From Methanobacteriota archaeon (lineage in GTDB: Archaea; Thermoplasmatota; Poseidoniia; Poseidoniales; Poseidoniaceae): a DNA stretch of 6,500 nt. Positions 1 to 5,307 of this stretch are shown one piece after another (the stretch's first letter is position 1; every line of letters starts with the position of its first letter). The notes under the pieces are model-generated. The model was not told where the DNA came from. It searched no databases and saw only the letters and a list, made by a program, of their open reading frames with translations. The position numbers were made by a program, and so were the translations under genes. Location: assembly GCA_011525095.1 (NCBI GenBank), contig WTIV01000081.1:1-6500 (forward strand). Reading direction: 5' to 3'.

Positions 1-825
1 CCACTGATGAGAGCATCTTGGCGCCTACAAATCACAGTATTGATGCTACTTCCATTCGCAATTTGGCAATACAGACAGATGGAAATCACTGAAAAAAAGA
101 AGTTGACTGAGAAGAAAACGGTTCTAATTTTGGCAGGTTCAGGAATTGCATTAGCTGCGCACTTTGGAACTTGGGTTACTTCTCTCGACCATACCTCACT
201 GGCTCATTCTCTACTGTTTGTTACCAGTCATCCGATTATCATCGTAATTGGAACGGCAATATTTGTGAGGAAACCTCACTCTCTTGAGACAGCAGGTGCT
301 CTAGTTGGTCTAGTTGGTGCTGGAATTACTCTATTAGACGCAAAGGACAGTGGAGACGTGACACTCTGGGGCGATTTCCTTGCCTTTGCGGGTGCGATTA
401 CTGTTGTTGGATACATCGTTGCAGGAAGGATACTCAGAGAATGGATGCCAGTATTTGTCTACGCAGTACCTGTTACTCTATTAGGTGGAATCTTACTCAT
501 TCCCTTCTCAATTTTGATGGGTGAGAGCACATCTGCTATCGGATGGGTTGAATCAGATTTACTCGGTTGGTTCATCTTACTCGCCTTTTTGGCGGGTATA
601 GTCGGACACACAGGACTAAACGCATGTCTACGTTGGCTTAAACCACTAACGGTATCATTTGCAGTAACTCTCGAGCCTATAATTGGCGCTTTCATTGGTT
701 GGTTCTTCTTTGATGAAGACATTCCACAAAAGTGGACATGGCTTGGTGGTTTGATTCTGATTTTCGGAATCATGCTCGTGATTAAGGGAGGTGCAGAACA
801 TGGCATGGATTCTTCTGACAAATGA
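1..825 (+). CDS. EamA/DMT-family permease (10-TMS drug/metabolite exporter type), 5' end cut by window
   Basis: This is a membrane transporter of the drug/metabolite transporter superfamily; the substrate cannot be told from sequence. The frame is open to base 1, and the first in-window Met (base 7) sits in a segment (PLMRASWRL) that resembles the end of EamA helix 1, so the true start lies upstream. Numbered from that Met, hydrophobic helices lie near residues 9-20, 39-57, 67-87, 93-110, 121-140, 149-170, 185-205, 213-236 and 244-260, which fits about nine of the usual ten. The second EamA repeat ends with the typical pattern EPIIGAFIGWFFFDED (residues 223-238), followed by a Trp/Gly-rich last helix. 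The C-terminus is short and hydrophilic. The last 26 bases overlap surE, so the two are probably co-transcribed. The family call is firm and the function is unknown. Confidence 0.88.
   Translation, partial: PLMRASWRLQITVLMLLPFAIWQYRQMEITEKKKLTEKKTVLILAGSGIALAAHFGTWVTSLDHTSLAHSLLFVTSHPIIIVIGTAIFVRKPHSLETAGALVGLVGAGITLLDAKDSGDVTLWGDFLAFAGAITVVGYIVAGRILREWMPVFVYAVPVTLLGGILLIPFSILMGESTSAIGWVESDLLGWFILLAFLAGIVGHTGLNACLRWLKPLTVSFAVTLEPIIGAFIGWFFFDEDIPQKWTWLGGLILIFGIMLVIKGGAEHGMDSSDK
786..793 (+). promoter_or_regulatory. Shine-Dalgarno site for surE
   Basis: GGGAGGTG lies inside the end of the permease gene and matches the archaeal anti-Shine-Dalgarno complement (AGGAGGTGAT). The GGAGG core ends 8 bases before the ATG at 800, so it supports that ATG over the in-frame GTG at 791, which overlaps the site itself. 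Confidence 0.7.
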
Positions 826-1723
826 TGATGGTATTGAAGCAGAAAGTCTGCAAACGCTTGTTACAGCACTACACGAACGAGGACACGGTTGTATAGTATT
901 CGCACCGAGTGAAAACAATTCAGCAGTGAGTATGAAAATCTCACTAGGTAAGCCGCTCACTGTTACAAGAATCGAAGACGACCGAGATAGAATGCATCAA
1001 TTTTCTATTGGAGGCACTCCTTGTGATTGTGTCATAGCGGCTTTGGATGGAGGGTTGCAAAAATTAGTTCCTGGCATAATGCCAAAACTTGTTGTTAGCG
1101 GTGTAAACCTTGGCCCTAACCTCTCACAGGATGCATATCACAGCGGCACAATAGCCGCCGCAAGGGAAGCCGGAATGTATGGGATGCCTGCGATTGCATC
1201 ATCATGGTCTTCATTCGACCCAGATGGAATGGAAATTGCAATTGAAGCAACAGTGCAACTTGTGGAGGCAGCACTCGCAGTACTTCCAGATGAGCCTGCC
1301 AACCTCAATCGCCCGCACGTTGACGTTAACGCACCACATCTAACCTCTTGGCCAAAGGAGACAAAAATGGGTTGGAAAGATGACCCAATCGCTGCATTGA
1401 GAAGATCATTTGCAGCCGGTGAAATACTACTCAATCTAAATGTCCCAAGAGGATGGGAAGGTGAATTTGCAACCACTAGACTTGGAATGAGATGGTATCG
1501 CAGTGCAATCACTTTCTCTAATGATACGTCGACCTTCCAACTTGGAGCAGCTCGAATCGACGTCGATGAAGTCGAAAGAGGAGATGTTGATTCAGATATA
1601 GTCGGGGTTGCTAGCGTCACTTGCATGCCTTCTTGGCCTCAAACCCACCCTCTCGAAATGGACATGTCTTTGCTAGGTTGGGCATTAGAGAACAGCAATG
1701 ATGGCCTACCAAACTGGCTTTGA
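800..1723 (+). CDS. surE: 5'/3'-nucleotidase SurE (survival protein E)
   Basis: SurE is a cytosolic, metal-dependent phosphatase that removes phosphate from nucleoside 5'- and 3'-monophosphates (some members also act on short polyphosphate). The family motifs are clear. The N-terminal LLTNDDGI carries the metal-binding Asp pair (D9, D10 from the ATG at 800). SENNSAVS carries the Ser ligand (S41). VSGVNLGPN (about 99-107) carries the Asn ligand (N103). It is followed by DAYHSGTIAAAREAG, equivalent to the conserved YSGTVgAA segment. I chose ATG 800 because a good Shine-Dalgarno site precedes it and because SurE normally begins a few residues before the NDDG motif. The protein is 307 aa, somewhat longer than the usual 250-270, and the extra length is in the second half. 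The gene starts inside the permease gene and its stop is 4 bases from the convergent trmY stop. Confidence 0.95.
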   Translation: MAWILLTNDDGIEAESLQTLVTALHERGHGCIVFAPSENNSAVSMKISLGKPLTVTRIEDDRDRMHQFSIGGTPCDCVIAALDGGLQKLVPGIMPKLVVSGVNLGPNLSQDAYHSGTIAAAREAGMYGMPAIASSWSSFDPDGMEIAIEATVQLVEAALAVLPDEPANLNRPHVDVNAPHLTSWPKETKMGWKDDPIAALRRSFAAGEILLNLNVPRGWEGEFATTRLGMRWYRSAITFSNDTSTFQLGAARIDVDEVERGDVDSDIVGVASVTCMPSWPQTHPLEMDMSLLGWALENSNDGLPNWL

Positions 1724-1727
1724 TATC

Positions 1728-2327
1728 TCAAAGGTTGAGTTTCACACCTTCGTCTAGAAGGAAGTGAACTATCGCTATACATGTATGCCCTTGTAACCAT
1801 GACTTACCAAGACTACGAGGCATTCCCCTTGTACATTCCAGAGTTTTGTCATCCCCTAGAATAAATCCGATGTCATCTATAGTGAAATCAGAAGGCAGTT
1901 GGCCGGAATATAGATTTGGAGAATCAGCCTCTAACCTGATAGTTGGGCAGTTCCAATCATCCAATGTCATGTCTAAATCTCCTCCACCGTCATATATTCC
2001 AGGACTCCTTTCAATCCAGTGTCCTCTAGGCGGTATTGGCTCTTTTATCACAGCAGCAATCTTTCCTGCAACCGCTCTTTCTTCTGCATGTATTCCTCTG
2101 AGTTCATTTGAAACGAATTTGATTCTTCTTGCTGGTCCGGGTCCACCAAGCAGTATCATTGTAAATTCGACGTCCTTTCTAATCCCATGACTGGTTAGAA
2201 TTGATGCCATTAGTGCCCTTACTAGGACGTCCATTCTTCCTGCCCCTCCTGCCATATCATTGAGGGGAAGCTTGCCTTTTGCCATGGCTCTAGTTCCAAC
2301 AATGACAAATCTTCGCAGAGTGATCAC
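1728..2327 (-). CDS. trmY: tRNA (pseudouridine(54)-N(1))-methyltransferase TrmY
   Basis: TrmY uses S-adenosylmethionine to methylate N1 of pseudouridine 54 in the T-loop of archaeal tRNA, giving m1Psi54, which replaces bacterial T54. It belongs to the SPOUT (knotted) class and works as a dimer. Family signatures seen: RRFVIVGTRA at the N-terminus, AGRMDVLVRALMASILTSHGIRKD (about 29-52), ILLGGPGPARRIKF (58-71), HAEERAVAGKI, SPGIY, the knot/SAM-loop segment FILGDD (155-160), RSLGKSWLQGHTCIAIVH (171-188) with C183, and a closing LLDEG. At 199 aa the length is normal. The annotated start is a GTG that overlaps the coaBC stop (GTGA). A CTG three codons later (2318-2316) is better placed after AGGTGAT and would give a typical M-R-x-F-V-I-V-G N-terminus, so the start is uncertain by three residues. 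Confidence 0.94.
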   Translation of the reverse strand: MITLRRFVIVGTRAMAKGKLPLNDMAGGAGRMDVLVRALMASILTSHGIRKDVEFTMILLGGPGPARRIKFVSNELRGIHAEERAVAGKIAAVIKEPIPPRGHWIERSPGIYDGGGDLDMTLDDWNCPTIRLEADSPNLYSGQLPSDFTIDDIGFILGDDKTLECTRGMPRSLGKSWLQGHTCIAIVHFLLDEGVKLNL

Positions 2328-3505
2328 CTGTTATTCTCGATTACAGAACGTATTGCTTCGCACATGTCGGTTTCTGTTTCTAGAACAAAATTGGCACCAT
2401 GTGCGTCGATTAGCCATCCCCTTGGTTTGCCTTCCTTACCGTAATCTTCCATACGATTTGCAATAGTTGCAGTCATGCCTGCGGTTTGAATTTGAGCGTG
2501 TGCTCTGTAAACGAGATCTTTCTGTTTGATTCCACTCTCTAACTTGAAACCTATTCGAGTTGAACCTTCACATAGCTCTCTCAACTCTTTGATGTGCTTC
2601 GCACCTTCGGTCAATTGAATATCCAAAGCACCCTGTAGTGAAGCGATTTTACCTTCAACTGGTTCTGGAATAATGTAATCTAAAACGGCTGCAGCGTGAA
2701 TCCAGACATCGATTCTGTCTTTTGCTAATGCTTTCAGTTCTCTCAACATCTCATCAGGGTCTGGACAATTGATGTCGAGTGAAAGCCAATCTGGTTTTTT
2801 GCAGGTAGTCACACCACTGACGCAAGTAACATCCATGCCGTGTCTGTAAAGGTCATCTGCGATCTTATACCCTGTTTTTCCGCTAGAAGTGTTCTGAACA
2901 TATCGAACATCATCGATTGAACTTCTGGTTGCACCAAGTGTTACTACAACCGAGGTCGAGTTCTTATTCACCAGGTTTCCAAGTCTGGCAACTATTTCTT
3001 CATGATTCGGAGTCTTACGCTTTCCTTCTTCTTCAGGGCCCCACAGAACTTTGACTCCTGATTTCACACACTCGATGACGAGGTCCTCGGTAACTGGGTC
3101 GTTTGCAAGATCATTATGCATTGATGGGACCATCATAATCGGACAGCTTCTGCCCCTAGCGGCTGCGAGTGCCATCAGAAGGGGCCCATTCATTACGCCA
3201 TGAATGAAGGATGCGATGATATTCCTAGTTGCAGGAGTGACCAAAACAGCATCAAATCCTGAAAGAGCTGTTAAGTCTCCATCCCAATCTGTGATTACCT
3301 CTCCCTGGCATGCCCAGCGAACTGCCATTGGAGTGATGACTTGTTGGGCAGAGGGTGTCATAATTACAGAGACATCTGCTCCATGCCTTCTGAGTTCTCT
3401 GGCGAGTCTTACTGTATCGACTGCGGCAATACCTCCGCTTACTCCGAGTAAGACGTGACGCCCTTTCAAAGAAGAGCCACGAATCTCGACATCGGTGTCA
3501 CGCAT
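2324..3505 (-). CDS. coaBC: Bifunctional phosphopantothenoylcysteine decarboxylase / phosphopantothenate-cysteine ligase CoaBC (Dfp)
   Basis: CoaBC joins cysteine to 4'-phosphopantothenate and decarboxylates the product to 4'-phosphopantetheine, in the coenzyme A pathway. From ATG 3505 the protein is 393 aa, typical for the family. The flavin-dependent decarboxylase (CoaC) domain spans about 14-175: LLGVSGGIAA (19-28), VTPATRNIIA (89-98) and VPSMHNDLANDP (126-137), the archaeal PxMH form of the bacterial PAMN loop. The ligase (CoaB) domain follows from about 185: VVVTLGATRSSIDDVRYV, NTSSGKTGY (205-213), AAAVLDY, KIAS (286-289), IGFKLE (318-323) and IANRMEDYG. The decarboxylase His expected before the PAT motif appears to be Asp (D77, in DGDLTAL). 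The reading frame continues upstream to 3694, but those residues are not family-like and would run into the divergent gene, so the Met at 3505 is preferred. No Shine-Dalgarno site is visible. It is followed directly by trmY (4-base overlap). Confidence 0.92.
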   Translation of the reverse strand: MRDTDVEIRGSSLKGRHVLLGVSGGIAAVDTVRLARELRRHGADVSVIMTPSAQQVITPMAVRWACQGEVITDWDGDLTALSGFDAVLVTPATRNIIASFIHGVMNGPLLMALAAARGRSCPIMMVPSMHNDLANDPVTEDLVIECVKSGVKVLWGPEEEGKRKTPNHEEIVARLGNLVNKNSTSVVVTLGATRSSIDDVRYVQNTSSGKTGYKIADDLYRHGMDVTCVSGVTTCKKPDWLSLDINCPDPDEMLRELKALAKDRIDVWIHAAAVLDYIIPEPVEGKIASLQGALDIQLTEGAKHIKELRELCEGSTRIGFKLESGIKQKDLVYRAHAQIQTAGMTATIANRMEDYGKEGKPRGWLIDAHGANFVLETETDMCEAIRSVIENNR

Positions 3506-3609
3506 GTTTTGGGCACGAGCCACTGCTTCAATACGCCTTCGCTGTGGAATATTGTAAATTTGGAACAAAGAACCGGTTACTTGAATTGTAAATCTACTAT
3601 GGTTTGAAC
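3506..3609. promoter_or_regulatory. Divergent promoter region between coaBC and the zinc-ribbon membrane protein gene
   Basis: This 104-base AT-rich gap must hold both start signals. It contains a 9-base direct repeat, ATTGTAAAT, at 3551-3559 and 3585-3593, with a perfect 8-base palindrome AACCGGTT (3571-3578) between the copies. On the minus strand, the left copy reads as TTTACAATAT, a possible TATA-like box about 45-50 bases before the coaBC ATG. On the plus strand, the right copy lies 16-24 bases before the ATG at 3610, which would suit a leaderless or nearly leaderless transcript. Neither box is canonical. The role as promoters or operators is inferred from position and repetition. Confidence 0.4.
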
Positions 3610-4179
3610 ATGGCAGATGCTGATGAGATTGTGCTGGCAGGTTCCAGGCCCCAGCATTCGAGTCCAATCGAATCTCTTCACAACCGAACCGCATTTGTTC
3701 TAATTATTGATTCAGCAATTGTCACATTTGCCTTCTACTCTCTTTTTGGAAGTCTAGCTTTGATTCCTGGTGCTTTCTTTCTAGCCGTATGGTCTGGTTA
3801 CAAGAATAGATCAGCTTGGGCGTATTGGTTTGCACCAATCATTATCGGAGGATTAACTGTAATCTTCGCAATTTTGCTATTCTTCAATCTGATGACTATT
3901 TTGTCTGGAAACATATCTGGATTATTGTTTGCATTGATTTTAGGTTACGCTATATTTTCTTCTGTGAGGTTCATCAGAATTCACTTCCACCCTGTATACC
4001 AAATGGGATACAGCGGTCACTCTGTTTACGATGAAGGGATCAAACTACCAGCCAATGAAATGTTAGCAGCATGCCCATCATGCCTGGCTGTACTTGCGGT
4101 AAATCCACATTTGCTATCGCCTAAGGACAAATGTCCTCACTGTGATTCTCCACTAGTTCTTGGTTACGAAGAAGAGTGA
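3610..4179 (+). CDS. Small multipass membrane protein with C-terminal zinc ribbon, function unknown
   Basis: I do not recognise a named family. From ATG 3610 the protein is 189 aa: a polar N-terminus (1-26), three or four membrane helices near residues 27-45, 48-64, 71-95 and 101-118, a basic and His-containing linker (RFIRIHFHPVY, 120-130), and a C-terminal zinc ribbon with the pairs CPSC (155-158) and CPHC (175-178), 16 residues apart. It ends in an acidic EEE tail. Four Cys in this spacing most likely bind one zinc, and the ribbon would probably face the cytoplasm because of the positive linker. The in-frame TTG at 3604 is a less likely start, and there is no Shine-Dalgarno site. Small membrane proteins with zinc ribbons are common in Poseidoniales-like genomes, but this says nothing about function. 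The stop lies 5 bases from the stop of the convergent actin-like gene. Confidence 0.82.
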   Translation: MADADEIVLAGSRPQHSSPIESLHNRTAFVLIIDSAIVTFAFYSLFGSLALIPGAFFLAVWSGYKNRSAWAYWFAPIIIGGLTVIFAILLFFNLMTILSGNISGLLFALILGYAIFSSVRFIRIHFHPVYQMGYSGHSVYDEGIKLPANEMLAACPSCLAVLAVNPHLLSPKDKCPHCDSPLVLGYEEE

Positions 4180-4184
4180 ATTAA

Positions 4185-5210
4185 TCAGCGAGATGCTAGG
4201 GTTAGGTTCTTCCACATGTCTTCTGGAACTTCCATTGCTAGTCTCAGACCGCCCATTGCACCTAGGCGAACCGGGTCATCCACGACGTGAACATTTACAT
4301 CGCCCATGTCTGACAATCTTCTCTCAATAAGAGCTCCAAGTCCTCTGATTCCAGAGCCACCGCCCGCTAGAACCATGTTCCTGCGGAATTCATCGTGGAA
4401 TTCTGGGTTTGAACCTGCGATAAGTGCCTTGACGTTCTCAACGATTGGGTCGACGATGGACTCACATGCTGCTTGGATACAATCTGTGATGTCTAGAGAC
4501 ATTGCCTTACCTTCGATTGAGAAGTCGACCATAATTGGCTCATCTGGAGTTGATGTTGAAACGAAAGAGTACTGTTCCTTCCATCTGCGAGCCATGTCTT
4601 TGGTAATTTGTGCGCCGTTGTACTTCTTCTGTACTTCGAGGATAATTTGGTTGTCTACGTAGTCACCAGCGTATCCTGTGTGCATTTGGTCACCTGGGCC
4701 AGGTATGGTGCCGTAAACACGGCACAGGTCTGTTGTACCTGCTCCAATGTCGATTACCAAAGTGTGCTCAATCATGTCTAGAGCGTATGCGACAGCGAAT
4801 GGTTCAGAGATAATCATAGCAGCGTTGACTGATCCAGCAGCTGCATCGAAAATCGAAGTCTTGTCAACGTGGCTTGCCTCTGCAGGAGCACCGATGACTG
4901 CAACAACTCTGTCGTAATCTTCTGGGTCAGACAATCCGATTAGGTGGGTAATGAAGTGAGCGATGAACTCTCTGTCTTCTGGTGTATCCTTGATGACTCC
5001 CAGTTCAAGAGGTCTGAACAGATTAAGGGCTAACCTGTTCTTCAAAGCCTCATTTCCGAATAGAACATCTCTCTTCAAGAAATTTCTTGCGATTGGGTCT
5101 TTTGGTGTACCGATAACAGTCAACTCTTCTTCTTCGTGACTGTCACTTGATACCATAACAGAACGAAAGGTTCCTAGGTCAATTCCGATGTAAAGTACTT
5201 CTTCAGCCAT
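4185..5210 (-). CDS. Actin-like ATPase of the MreB/MamK type
   Basis: This is a filament-forming ATPase of the actin/Hsp70 fold. From ATG 5210 it is 341 aa and has every actin-fold motif: phosphate-1 IGIDLGTFRSVMV (8-20), connect-1 ISEPFAVAYALD (134-145), phosphate-2 VIDIGAGTTDL (152-162), adenosine motif LAGGGSGIRGL (281-291) and connect-2 LGAMGGLRLA (316-325). Several stretches resemble, from memory, the magnetosome actin MamK rather than MreB, ParM or crenactin: VIGTPKD near 32-38, AVIGAPAEAS (104-113), YGTIPGPGDQ (166-175), WKEQYSFV (210-217) and an ending of the form PEDMW. There is no membrane-binding N-terminal helix of the MreB kind. No magnetosome genes are in view, so a role in magnetotaxis is not suggested; cell shape, DNA partition or organelle positioning are all possible. 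The in-frame TTG at 5222 is a weaker start. The gene lies downstream of the zinc-ribbon/TerB-like gene and has its own TATA-like box. Confidence 0.9.
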   Translation of the reverse strand: MAEEVLYIGIDLGTFRSVMVSSDSHEEEELTVIGTPKDPIARNFLKRDVLFGNEALKNRLALNLFRPLELGVIKDTPEDREFIAHFITHLIGLSDPEDYDRVVAVIGAPAEASHVDKTSIFDAAAGSVNAAMIISEPFAVAYALDMIEHTLVIDIGAGTTDLCRVYGTIPGPGDQMHTGYAGDYVDNQIILEVQKKYNGAQITKDMARRWKEQYSFVSTSTPDEPIMVDFSIEGKAMSLDITDCIQAACESIVDPIVENVKALIAGSNPEFHDEFRRNMVLAGGGSGIRGLGALIERRLSDMGDVNVHVVDDPVRLGAMGGLRLAMEVPEDMWKNLTLASR

Positions 5211-5232
5211 TATACTCGCCAATCCGCCCCAT
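5203..5232 (-). CDS. Possible 9-codon upstream ORF overlapping the actin-like gene start
   Basis: ATG at 5232 opens a short frame (MGRIGEYNG, then TGA at 5205-5203). It is preceded by AAGGTGAT (5245-5238), which is complementary to the expected archaeal 16S 3' end and ends 5 bases before this ATG. The stop overlaps the actin-like start region: the main ATG (5210-5208) lies inside the uORF, in another frame. The main ATG itself has no good Shine-Dalgarno site. Ribosomes could therefore load at the uORF and reinitiate at the main ATG. Such a short frame can arise by chance, so this is a candidate only. Confidence 0.3.
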   Translation of the reverse strand: MGRIGEYNG

Positions 5233-5292
5233 CGGCTATCACCTTATGAAGAATGCCTTAGGGTCATGGTTGGGGTTGGTGCCAAATTAATT

Positions 5293-5300
5293 CTATATAA
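5293..5300 (-). promoter_or_regulatory. TATA-like box for the actin-like gene
   Basis: On the minus strand TTATATAG lies in the 97-base gap between the zinc-ribbon/TerB-like gene stop (5308) and the actin-like ATG (5210). Archaeal transcription usually starts about 25 bases downstream, here near 5270, giving a leader of roughly 60 bases that would include the short upstream ORF. No clear purine-rich BRE element is seen upstream. It suggests the actin-like gene can be transcribed on its own. Confidence 0.5.
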
Positions 5301-5307
5301 CGGTACA

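Noticed and set aside
459..960. Minus-strand open frames at 459-821 and 655-960
   Set aside because: They are antisense to the permease and surE, with Ser/Pro-rich or low-quality translations and no motif. Shadows of the real genes.
1138..1626. 162-codon minus-strand open frame inside surE
   Set aside because: Ser/Ala-rich translation with no family features, fully antisense to conserved SurE motifs.
3506..3694. N-terminal extension of the coaBC frame up to 3694 (63 more residues)
   Set aside because: The extra residues are not like any CoaBC N-terminus, cover the whole divergent control region and overlap the start of the opposite-strand gene. CoaBC normally begins shortly before the LLGVSGG motif.
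4170..4200. Possible terminator between the convergent stops at 4179 and 4185
   Set aside because: The 5-base gap and flanks hold no stem and no clear T-run on either strand beyond ordinary AT content.
4306..4662. Plus-strand open frame inside the actin-like gene
   Set aside because: Antisense to the conserved adenosine and phosphate motifs; translation shows no motif or ribosome site.
4185..5210. Reading the actin-like gene as an Hsp70/DnaK or a true magnetosome gene
   Set aside because: At 341 aa there is no substrate-binding domain as in Hsp70. No mam-type neighbours are visible, so magnetotaxis is not supported.
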